From Ruminococcaceae bacterium KH2T8 (lineage in GTDB: Bacteria > Bacillota > Clostridia > Saccharofermentanales > Saccharofermentanaceae), in the NCBI GenBank assembly GCA_900111435.1, contig FOIY01000003.1, positions 276,201 through 340,200 on the forward strand: a stretch of DNA of 64,000 bases. The letters are read 5' to 3'. A program made the position numbers and the translations under genes. Of the stretch, positions 17,156 through 24,968 are shown in pieces; the first letter of the stretch is position 1; each line of letters begins with the position of its first letter. Under the pieces are notes generated by a model, which saw nothing but the letters and a program-made list of their open reading frames with translations, searched no databases and was not told the DNA's origin.

Positions 17156-18060
17156 TCAGACGTGAATATTAAGCCGTTCGCGTTCTTCGTCTATAAACTT
17201 TGTAATTGTATCCATATCAATTAAGCTCTCGTTCCCCCTAATTGAATCATTGGCATTTCCAAACAAGCTGCATAAAGAAGTGTCATATCCATACAAGTTC
17301 CAAATCTTGTATTCAAGATCTCATCCGGGAATCGAACTTTTTGCATTATCAATCTATTCCCGTTAATCTCATCCTCATAACTTGCCGGAGGCTCCGAATA
17401 CACAATATTCTTCTTGCGAATAGCATAGAACAAGGCAGCAGCCATATTCTGAACTCTCTTAGGGACACATTCCGCAGAGCCCTGATAGCCGCTAAATGAG
17501 GGATCGCCGTTAAAGTCTTCACGCTTCAGATACTCAGTAGCCTCTTGTCTTATTATTTCAACAGCAGGGTTATTAGGTAAAACAAATGCTGCCAGTATTC
17601 GTGAATCTCCTACATAGGATTCCGGGATCTCAGAATAAGCTAACACTTGAATCCGATCATAGCGAACCGCTACTTCTTTATCTTTGTACATGACAGTGAA
17701 CTTCAGCAGACACTCTGTCATCTCATTCATTTCCAACAGTTTGGTTGGATGAACAAACAGTTTAGGTCGTGTTTTGTATGTCTGGCCGGCATTAAGGATA
17801 AATATATCCTCTATATACGGTTCTATCAGATCATTATCAGCTTTAATCTTGATCCTGAGATCATATATATCCTTATCCAGCGTATTTTCAACACTCAGCT
17901 CTTTGATAAGATGAGTCTTATTCATACAAAGCGCATATGAGAACACGGGACTAACATCCATCGATATAGAGACACTACCGTCGTTCTCTTTAATATCTAC
18001 ATCTTCACGTATACTTGCAAGCAACTTAGGTGCAACAATAGTCTTATCTAATTCTTCCAT
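17156..18060 (-). pseudogene. Remnant of a DUF4011-type (large defence helicase) gene with internal deletion and frameshift
   Basis: An open frame of 279 codons (18060 to 17221) matches only the start of the very large DUF4011/DUF3320 proteins: beta-rich N-terminus, then RQEATEYLKRE, and the transglutaminase-like motif TRFGTCMDMTLLYAACLE at about 250-268. In intact relatives this motif is followed by a histidine in a GHAF context and more than 1000 residues of helicase. Here the frame leaves the family right after YAACLE and stops 11 codons later. A second frame continues across the same point and ends at 17156 with SLIDMDTITKFIDEE, which looks like a genuine coding tail. The simplest reading is a deletion that joined the first 270 codons to the last 30 or so out of frame. 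Confidence 0.6.
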
Positions 18061-18258
18061 ACGATCTCCAACACGAGCTAATCGCTAAGCAAACATCAAA
18101 ACTACTGATATTTACAATTATAGTCTCGCTGGAAACTGAGAACCATTAATACAGCAAGGAATTAAAGGAAACTTTACATTTTACATGTGCAACAATCCAC
18201 ATATGCTAAACATAAATTTGCACACACTCAATCATCTTCTTCCACTCTGCCGGAGGTT

Positions 18259-18344
18259 TGGCACTGTAATTCCGACGGAAGTGGCGCAGCAATTACCGAT
18301 TTTGGTGGCGCAAGAATTAGCGACGAGCTGGCGCTAAAGAAGCG
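18259..18344. repeat. Four TGGC[AG]C-headed repeats at 23-24 bp spacing
   Basis: TGGCACTGTAATTCCG (18259), TGGCGCAGCAATTACCG (18282), TGGCGCAAGAATTAGCG (18306) and TGGCGCTAAAGAAGCG (18329) are in direct orientation. Multiple short repeats of this kind are found at the ends of IS21-family elements, so this may be a left-over end, but no istA/istB sequence is present. The rest of the gap 18061-18258 is A+T-rich and shows nothing else. Confidence 0.5.
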
Positions 18345-18376
18345 CCGTATTCACTAGAACATCTACTCAAAATCAA

Positions 18377-18414
18377 AAAGAGATCCTCTAGCATTTCTTT
18401 AGTAGAGGACCTCT
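18377..18414 (-). terminator. Rho-independent terminator of the KAP NTPase gene
   Basis: The arms (AGAG-ATCCTCTA and TAGAGGAC-CTCT) are separated by about 12 bases. On the minus strand the stem is followed by TTTTTG, 19 bp after the stop codon. Confidence 0.85.
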
Positions 18415-18432
18415 CATATAGACGTAATATAG

Positions 18433-20598
18433 TTAAGTTTTCTTCCACTTCTTCACTAAATTCATAGCTTCCTGTTCGGTAATATTCTCTTCCTCACCAT
18501 TAGCAGATTCTAATATATAAGTAGCCATCTTCAATTGCTCTGTTTCACTAAACTCGTTCATGTGTTTAACTCCAACTTGCAATATTAGATTAGTAAACTC
18601 TTCTTCGGAAGTATACTGACGATAAGGACTATTAATAAAACTCCAACCACTACCACTATTTCCTATCCAGTGACCTGCCAACCTACAAAAGAATTTCAAT
18701 TTATTAATTTCGTTCTTCATCAATTCAGCAAAAAATACATCAGCCGACTCTCTATCATATTGATACCAATAGCAATACAAATCATACCAATCATCAATCC
18801 CGATAAACTTATTAATTGGCTTAATACCCTTTAATCTTTCAATGAAAATCTTTTCCAATTCTTCCAACTGCTCAACACTAACAATTTGTTCGTCTTTGTT
18901 TTCACTAACCGCCTTCGTGCGTCCCCATGCCGATTCCATTCTTCTTAGGTCATTGGATATTGACCCCAACTCCTCAATGCTACAATCATTAATACGGCTC
19001 AGGAAGAATTTGTATCGCTCATCAGTGGTATTAAGTCTTTTTATAATATTTCTTGCGATATCATCAGCTATTATAATGGCTGACAATGAAAGTGAAGCCT
19101 TGTTCTTGCCACCCTTTAGCAACGACTTAACACCATATAAAACCGAAGCAACAACTTGAAGCCTATCGTATGGAATAGTATCAATAAGAGATTCAAGTTC
19201 TTCTAAAAAGTACACAATATTCCCTTGATCACTAATATCTAAAATCGTCTTTTCCAGCTCATCTGGGGACAAGGTAAAAATGCAATCCTTAATTGTATAA
19301 CGAGGTACCTTGACGTTTTCCACATCAAGAACAAAATATAGATCAAATCTTTCTTCATTTGCCACTCGCATTCCACTTCGAATATTCGACACATCATTCG
19401 CACTTTTGATACTGTATCCAACCTTATCTGAAAACACCGGAAAAAGAGTTGCAAGACTTCTAATAGCTTTCTGACTGTCTATCCCTAGTTTTCTAAATAC
19501 TTCTGAATAATATGATCTGTAATCATCATTTTTAACATTGAAAGAAGTCCATGGATCTACTTTTCTCACACACAAATCATTCTTATGGTTTGTTACCCAA
19601 CAATACAACTCAGGTTCAAGAACCTCTATTGTGGTTATACCCATCATATCCTCGAAAGAAGTTTCCGAGTGCATCATGTCAAATTTGAAACAAAACGTGT
19701 TCAATACTCTATTCATATCACGCAATGTCAATACGTATGGTGACACACAATTGCGGAATACTACCGTCCAATAAGCATAATCTATAGTTACCCCGCGAGG
19801 TTTCTCGGGAATAGATTCAACTAATTTCGCACGCATAATCTCGTTAAGTCGTACCTTATCTATTTCCGGTATCTCAAAAGGAACTTGTACAATCTTACCC
19901 AAGTATTCGTTACCATCACAATCATGAACGTTTGTTAGTGCATTCTTGACAATTTCTCTATCCATCAGCAATAAATAGATAACATTCGGGAAATCAGCAA
20001 CTTGTTTAACCAACTGAAAAATGTCGAGTATTTGAGAATTAGTCAGTCTATCTATATCGTCAATAATCACAATGAACTTCTGGTTTGACTGTTTCAACGC
20101 TTCTTCTAGATTTTTCTTGCGTGTATCTAAATCACCTCGTTTCTCTAAATGATTTCCAAGCAATTTTGCTATTCCTTTAGTAGCTGCAGCCGCCGCGATT
20201 CCGACAGAAGGAATTAAAGTTAAAGCATCGAACAACTCAGCATATTCCTTGAGTGTACTTCCTACATACTTTTTTACTTCTGTGTTATCACTTCCAGCCA
20301 CTGCGACACACAAAGTATGAAAAAACTGCGAAATCAGATTGTCTTTATCTGAATAATTCCACGGAGAAAACCTTACAATTATTGGTGCTTTTTCAGGTTT
20401 TGCATATTTAGTAACAGTCTGTAGAGCCATATTTGCAATAGAAGTTTTTCCCGTTCCCCACTTTCCATACAAACCGATTACAAGACCATCTTTAGCATCA
20501 TATTCATATAAGGCTTTACCAAGAGCTTCCGAAAAAGAAGATCTACCTAAGAGATCGTCTTCTACTTTCGTTATAGCTCTATCCGTATTGTAATTCAT
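18433..20598 (-). CDS. KAP family P-loop NTPase
   Basis: 721 residues. Walker A is GLYGKWGTGKTS (about 41-52), followed by the KAP-typical VRFSPWNYSD; Walker B is FIVIIDDIDRL (about 176-186), then LVKQVADFPNVIYLLLMDRE. No pair of transmembrane segments is clear inside the domain, though a weakly hydrophobic, Ala-rich stretch (SVGIAAAAATKGIAKLLG) lies between the two motifs. The remaining 450 residues are helical and unrecognised. KAP NTPases are frequent in phage-defence loci, often as the sole or main sensor protein. It has its own terminator and is separated from the next operon by 560 bp, so it may be an independent system. Confidence 0.85.
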   Translation of the reverse strand: MNYNTDRAITKVEDDLLGRSSFSEALGKALYEYDAKDGLVIGLYGKWGTGKTSIANMALQTVTKYAKPEKAPIIVRFSPWNYSDKDNLISQFFHTLCVAVAGSDNTEVKKYVGSTLKEYAELFDALTLIPSVGIAAAAATKGIAKLLGNHLEKRGDLDTRKKNLEEALKQSNQKFIVIIDDIDRLTNSQILDIFQLVKQVADFPNVIYLLLMDREIVKNALTNVHDCDGNEYLGKIVQVPFEIPEIDKVRLNEIMRAKLVESIPEKPRGVTIDYAYWTVVFRNCVSPYVLTLRDMNRVLNTFCFKFDMMHSETSFEDMMGITTIEVLEPELYCWVTNHKNDLCVRKVDPWTSFNVKNDDYRSYYSEVFRKLGIDSQKAIRSLATLFPVFSDKVGYSIKSANDVSNIRSGMRVANEERFDLYFVLDVENVKVPRYTIKDCIFTLSPDELEKTILDISDQGNIVYFLEELESLIDTIPYDRLQVVASVLYGVKSLLKGGKNKASLSLSAIIIADDIARNIIKRLNTTDERYKFFLSRINDCSIEELGSISNDLRRMESAWGRTKAVSENKDEQIVSVEQLEELEKIFIERLKGIKPINKFIGIDDWYDLYCYWYQYDRESADVFFAELMKNEINKLKFFCRLAGHWIGNSGSGWSFINSPYRQYTSEEEFTNLILQVGVKHMNEFSETEQLKMATYILESANGEEENITEQEAMNLVKKWKKT

Positions 20599-20801
20599 AG
20601 TCGTCTCCTTAAAGCATCTAACATCAGGAATCAGATGAAATCATGCGAAGATACAATTGCTAGCAATTCACTTGATAGCCACCATCCACATCATTATCGC
20701 ACTCATGGAAACCTATTTCATCCTTCAGATATTTCTCATATTCAAGTCATTATCCTTTTCATAAAATAACGCCAACAACAAACAAATGACACCTGTTTTA
20801 C

Positions 20802-21047
20802 TTATTCTAATTGCGTTTTTCTCCAATACTTTTTGGCTTTATCGTTTGATTCGGGGATATACGGATTACTCCATTGCTTAGTCTTCATAATAGCTGTTAT
20901 ATCTGTATTTCCTTGAATCGCCGGAAGAACTTCTTTACAAATAACAGTATGAACAGGGTTAACAGCCTTGGCGTAATTGATAGAATGAACAATTAAATAA
21001 GAAAAAACATGATATCCAATTTCTTGTGTTAGGCAAACTAATATAAT
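20802..21047 (-). pseudogene. Orphan coding fragment, N-terminus missing
   Basis: Reading leftwards, 81 codons are open from 21047 to the TAA at 20802 with plausible residue use: LTQEIGYHVFSYLIVHSI near the start, KEVLPAIQGNTDITAIMKT in the middle, KAKKYWRKTQLE at the end. No ATG or RBS precedes it, and a stop lies directly before. It looks like the 3' remainder of a gene whose 5' part is gone. I do not recognise the family. The rest of the gap 20599-21161 is A+T-rich without another signal. Confidence 0.35.
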
Positions 21048-21161
21048 TTAATCATGCGTTCTCTCATCGTATGATACCTCTGAACACATGCTATCGACTA
21101 TAAGCATCTATCTAACCTGATTATTCACACACCATAATGTATACAAGCTATTCTTCTATGA

Positions 21162-22148
21162 TTATAACGGTTTCCATTCATCCACATAACCGTTTACCTT
21201 TGCCCAATCGTAGATCCTTATCAGCTTGTTAGACTGATAATTCTTCATATCAGGTTTATGGACATCAATAATCAAGGTTTTATTCCTGTCTACAATCTTG
21301 GAAAGATAATCCAGATTTGGGAGCTTGTCATTCTTCTTCAGATTGCAAGTTGGACAGGATAATACAAGGTTCCACAAGTTATCATCCTTGATGAACGACC
21401 ATGGAATAAAGTGATCAACATGGATCTTCTCTTCGTCAAGCTTCTTACCACAGTAGAAGCAAGTTTTATTCTCGAATTCTTCGTATAGAATATGTCTGTA
21501 CATAGAGAGATTATTCCTCTTGGAACTCTCATCGATCTTGTTCAGGAGTTTCGTAGTTATAGACTCCTCATTCACCTTCTCTAAGAACTTAGCCCACTCG
21601 TAGTAGTTAAGCTTCTCGATAAGAACTTTGTGCTTACATACAAAGGAATACATCTGCGGATTAATCTGGATCCATTCTCCCTTCTTTGAGAAGGAATAGA
21701 ACAATCTTCTGGTATCTGCATAGAGTGCTCCAACTACGTTTTCTTTGCACTTCATTTTAATCCTGTGGGATATGTCGACCATCATGTCGGGGGAGAGACT
21801 CTCATATGGTATAGGAGGAGTAATCGCATACTTATCAACAGCATAGTGCAGCACCCTCTCAAGAGATGTCTCACGATTATCTTTTGTCGGCTTCTTCTGG
21901 CGTAACCCGTACTTCAGAACAAGGTTCCAGTATATTTCTCCAAACTTACTGAAGAGCTGATCAAATGTGAGCTTCAATTCCTCATCTACGTTATAGAGAT
22001 TATCGATGATTGCCTTCAGGAATCCGAACTTATAACTCGTATCGTTAACGGACTTGCTGGTAAAAACGACACTCAAGGCAGACCAAAGTTCATCGTCTGA
22101 AACGATGCGATCTTCGTATAATCCTTCCTTAAGATCAAAACCTGCCAT
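21162..22148 (-). CDS. HNH endonuclease
   Basis: 328 residues. The HNH module lies at about 225-285: TCFYCGKKL, HVDHFIPWSF, NLVLSCPTCNLKKNDKLP. The two CxxC pairs bind the structural zinc, DH supplies the catalytic histidine and the N-L-x-x-x-C / N-x-x-K part the second half. The N-terminal 200 residues are helical and may recognise target or partners. It is the last gene of a five-gene operon and starts 1 bp after the methyltransferase stop. In that context it is the probable DNA-cutting effector. Confidence 0.8.
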   Translation of the reverse strand: MAGFDLKEGLYEDRIVSDDELWSALSVVFTSKSVNDTSYKFGFLKAIIDNLYNVDEELKLTFDQLFSKFGEIYWNLVLKYGLRQKKPTKDNRETSLERVLHYAVDKYAITPPIPYESLSPDMMVDISHRIKMKCKENVVGALYADTRRLFYSFSKKGEWIQINPQMYSFVCKHKVLIEKLNYYEWAKFLEKVNEESITTKLLNKIDESSKRNNLSMYRHILYEEFENKTCFYCGKKLDEEKIHVDHFIPWSFIKDDNLWNLVLSCPTCNLKKNDKLPNLDYLSKIVDRNKTLIIDVHKPDMKNYQSNKLIRIYDWAKVNGYVDEWKPL

Positions 22149-22149
22149 C

Positions 22150-22734
22150 TTAAACCTTCCTGAGTATCACGTTATACCATTCCACATCTCTATCCGGTCT
22201 GGCATCTCTGGTTTGCCATTTATCAACAAGAATTAATCCTAATTCTTCTGTATTTAATGCATTGAATCTCTCATCATTCATATCAGTAAAGTATCTTCCG
22301 TCACGTTCTCCATCGTGATCACCAAGCTTAAATGACATATAAAGAATTCCGTCATTCTTTAATGCTCTGTTGATCTTACCGAGAATATCCGGGAGCATTT
22401 TGTATTCGACATGAAGCAGCGATGCACATGCCCAGATTCCATCGTATTCTTCAACTGCATCCAACTCTTCATAGAACTTCTGCCTAACAGGGATACCGGC
22501 ATACTCTGTAGCTAATCTTACAAGCTCTTCACTACCGTCAATAGCATCAACAGCATAACCTCTGTCTTTGAATGCTTTAGCGTCGCGTCCGGAACCGCAT
22601 CCTACATCAAGGATCTTTCCATTCTCAGGAATGTACTGCAGGAATCTGTCATACAAATATGAAACATCTGCAGATACAGTTGAGTTGAAGAAGTCTTGTG
22701 AGTTTATATTGTAGTATTCGTTAGTATTAGTCAT
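22150..22734 (-). CDS. Class I SAM-dependent methyltransferase
   Basis: 194 residues. Motif I is ILDVGCGSGRDAKAF (about 38-52), followed by AVDAIDGSEELV (acidic loop binding the ribose) and ACASLLHVEY; RALKNDGILYMSFKLG is motif VI-like. The pattern is that of TehB/UbiE-like small-molecule methyltransferases; DNA methylase motifs (DPPY, PCQ) are absent, so DNA modification is unlikely. It sits between MazG and HNH genes, 6 bp and 1 bp away, so it is part of the operon. Its substrate could be a nucleotide or metabolite handled by the MazG partner; that is inference. Confidence 0.8.
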   Translation of the reverse strand: MTNTNEYYNINSQDFFNSTVSADVSYLYDRFLQYIPENGKILDVGCGSGRDAKAFKDRGYAVDAIDGSEELVRLATEYAGIPVRQKFYEELDAVEEYDGIWACASLLHVEYKMLPDILGKINRALKNDGILYMSFKLGDHDGERDGRYFTDMNDERFNALNTEELGLILVDKWQTRDARPDRDVEWYNVILRKV

Positions 22735-22740
22735 CTGTTC

Positions 22741-23061
22741 TCACAACCGATCATACTTATCATTTTTGCCCTTGGCCTTTTCAACTGGGTATTTTGCTTC
22801 ATTCTGATCCATCTTCATGTTTACTATTTCATCAGGATCCAGATTCAGTTTGTCTAGTAGATTTTGAGTGTATACGATTACATCTGCTAATTCTTCTTTA
22901 ACATGCTGAATGTCATAGTTATCGTTGTCCCACTGGAAACACTCAAGAAGTTCTGCTGCTTCGATTACCAAAGATTTAGCCAGATTAGACGGACTATGAA
23001 ATTGATCCCAATCTCTGTCTTCTGTGAATTTTCTTATCCTGTCTATTGTTTCCTGTTTCAT
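22741..23061 (-). CDS. MazG-like nucleotide pyrophosphohydrolase
   Basis: 106 residues, all-alpha. EAAELLECFQW and KEELADVIVYTQ provide the paired acidic motifs (ExxE and EExxD) that bind magnesium; the C-terminus has KMDQNEAKYPVEKAKGK, the usual basic end. The family hydrolyses (d)NTPs to monophosphates, often modified or alarmone-like ones. The gene lies 9 bp after the DUF2075 gene and 6 bp before the methyltransferase gene. MazG-like plus DUF2075 pairs recur in bacterial genomes; the other operon partners are less usual. Confidence 0.87.
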   Translation of the reverse strand: MKQETIDRIRKFTEDRDWDQFHSPSNLAKSLVIEAAELLECFQWDNDNYDIQHVKEELADVIVYTQNLLDKLNLDPDEIVNMKMDQNEAKYPVEKAKGKNDKYDRL

Positions 23062-23070
23062 TGATACTCC

Positions 23071-24936
23071 TTATTTCAGACAAGTCCTTAGATAATCTGC
23101 AAGTTTCTTATCCGTACAATATACATAACATCCCTTCATACCTCTTGTCATAAGTGTTCTATATGTATTCTTGATTATTTCATCCGCTTCTTTTATCGCT
23201 TTATCAGGATTTGATTTATATAGTGTTTTTATTCCCTTAAGAGATTGATCAGTCTTTGCTCGTTTTGTGAAATCTGTAACGATATGTCCATTTTCATAAC
23301 GCATATCATCTCCGATGATCACGCCTACATAATCAAATTCCAAACCCTGAGATGTATGTATGCATCCGATTTCGTTAACCGAATTATCATCAATAGCAAA
23401 TGTAGTTGTATTACCGAGATTCCAACTCATCTCAAAATCATCGATTTTTATATCATGGTAGTTTGTATTGTTTTGCTCTGACTTATACCATTCCCAGCAG
23501 TAACCAGCGAGGATCCTAGAGTGATTACTGATCTTATTTCTCTCAATAATCAGATTCCTAACTTCATGAGGAGAATCTACTATCTCGATTTCAAAATCAA
23601 TATCCTTCAAATCAGTATTTGCTGTATCTCTTATCTCGAGTACATTATCAAGCCAAGCAAGATATCCGTCTGATCCATTACATCTAAACTGTGATAACAG
23701 TTCCATTTCTGACACTGTTGATCCCAGCTTATCCGCCCACTTCTTAATCTCATCTACTGTACCGATATCCTTAAGAGTCACGCGCTGACGCTCATCGATA
23801 AAGAAAACATTACATAGACTGGCGTTTATGATTTCTTTTATCTGATTCTCACCTGCTATCTTAGGTCCCAGTTGAGTCTTTTCAGTTAATCTATGCCCTT
23901 CATCACAAATGATCGTGTCTACGATGTTCGGTTCAGCATCTATATATGAGCCGGCACCCTTGAACATATTGGTAACACTAGTCTTTTTAAATCCGGTTAA
24001 TTTCTTGGCATATACATTTCTGGGGGCACTGTTCTTCGAGGTATATTGAACAAACTGTCCTTCGTTAGTAAGCTTTGCCAGAAGGTTAATAGCTACTACT
24101 GTCTTACCTGTACCGGGACCGCCTTTTACAATAATGGTTCTCTTTTTACCATCCCGCATACATGTTGTTGAGGTCTTCAGTATTTCTTCATATACAACCT
24201 TCTGTTCATCCAGCATGATGAATTCCCTATTCCCCTTCAGCATACTGTTTATAGAATCTTGCAAACTTTTAGAAGGTTTTATCTTACCATTATCTATCTC
24301 ATATAATATCTGCTTATTATCACCATACTTAACCGACTTTTTAATAAAGTCCCTGAGTTTAGATACTTCTCCTCTGGCAAATAGAGGTGCATCATCAACA
24401 TATTCTTTATACTGATCCTGTACCAGCTTTTCAGGATTACTCTTTCTATAGTTATGCATATATGCACAAGGATGAAGCATTATGCATTGCTGCTGAACAT
24501 TCTGATTGTAATCAGTGATCATAGATGCATAAGACCATGCCTGATAAGAAGGATGTACTACCTTGCGCATAGCTCCACCCGTATACGTTTCTACAAGCGC
24601 ATCCTGGCTCTTAACAGCATTTACTTTATCCCATTGTTTCAGCTCAATAATAACAACATTCGGAACATTCTTTTCTCCATATCCCGAGATAATAAAATCT
24701 ACTCTTTTAGAAGTCTGAGGAATGTTATACTCAATCGCTATCCCGGCGGTGTTAGGTATCTCATTATCATTAAGCACTTTATACATATACTCCAAGGAAT
24801 TTTCCCATGAACGGAATTCGCTTTGAGCAGTCTTACGATGCATTTTGCTATATATGTTTTCTTCAATCTCTGATGCTATGGAATCTTCTTCCACTGCAGT
24901 TAAGAAATCACTTTTTAGCCCTGAATATACGATCAT
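23071..24936 (-). CDS. DUF2075 (Schlafen-like) helicase with N-terminal PDDEXK-like domain
   Basis: 621 residues. The N-terminal 110 residues contain KRVDFIISGYG and VVIIELKQWDK, which fit a PD-(D/E)XK core (D about 77, E-x-K about 98-100). From about 265 the DUF2075 helicase begins: Walker A VKGGPGTGKTVVAI, Walker B IICDEGHRL (about 340), then ELLSQFRCNGSDGYLAWLDN, and a late IHTSQGLEFDYVGVI motif typical of superfamily 1 helicases. Related proteins (Schlafen group 3-like) act on DNA or RNA. It is the second gene of the operon, 32 bp after the AAA ATPase, and could be the nucleic-acid sensing or unwinding component. Confidence 0.85.
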   Translation of the reverse strand: MIVYSGLKSDFLTAVEEDSIASEIEENIYSKMHRKTAQSEFRSWENSLEYMYKVLNDNEIPNTAGIAIEYNIPQTSKRVDFIISGYGEKNVPNVVIIELKQWDKVNAVKSQDALVETYTGGAMRKVVHPSYQAWSYASMITDYNQNVQQQCIMLHPCAYMHNYRKSNPEKLVQDQYKEYVDDAPLFARGEVSKLRDFIKKSVKYGDNKQILYEIDNGKIKPSKSLQDSINSMLKGNREFIMLDEQKVVYEEILKTSTTCMRDGKKRTIIVKGGPGTGKTVVAINLLAKLTNEGQFVQYTSKNSAPRNVYAKKLTGFKKTSVTNMFKGAGSYIDAEPNIVDTIICDEGHRLTEKTQLGPKIAGENQIKEIINASLCNVFFIDERQRVTLKDIGTVDEIKKWADKLGSTVSEMELLSQFRCNGSDGYLAWLDNVLEIRDTANTDLKDIDFEIEIVDSPHEVRNLIIERNKISNHSRILAGYCWEWYKSEQNNTNYHDIKIDDFEMSWNLGNTTTFAIDDNSVNEIGCIHTSQGLEFDYVGVIIGDDMRYENGHIVTDFTKRAKTDQSLKGIKTLYKSNPDKAIKEADEIIKNTYRTLMTRGMKGCYVYCTDKKLADYLRTCLK

Positions 24937-24968
24937 ACATATTCCTCATATACACTCTGAAACCGCCA

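Noticed and set aside
18433-20598. KAP NTPase as part of the five-gene operon
   Set aside because: It is separated by 560 bp with a coding remnant and has its own terminator; a link is possible but not shown.
22150-22734. Methyltransferase as DNA-modifying partner of the HNH nuclease
   Set aside because: DNA methylase motifs are absent; the sequence is of the small-molecule type.
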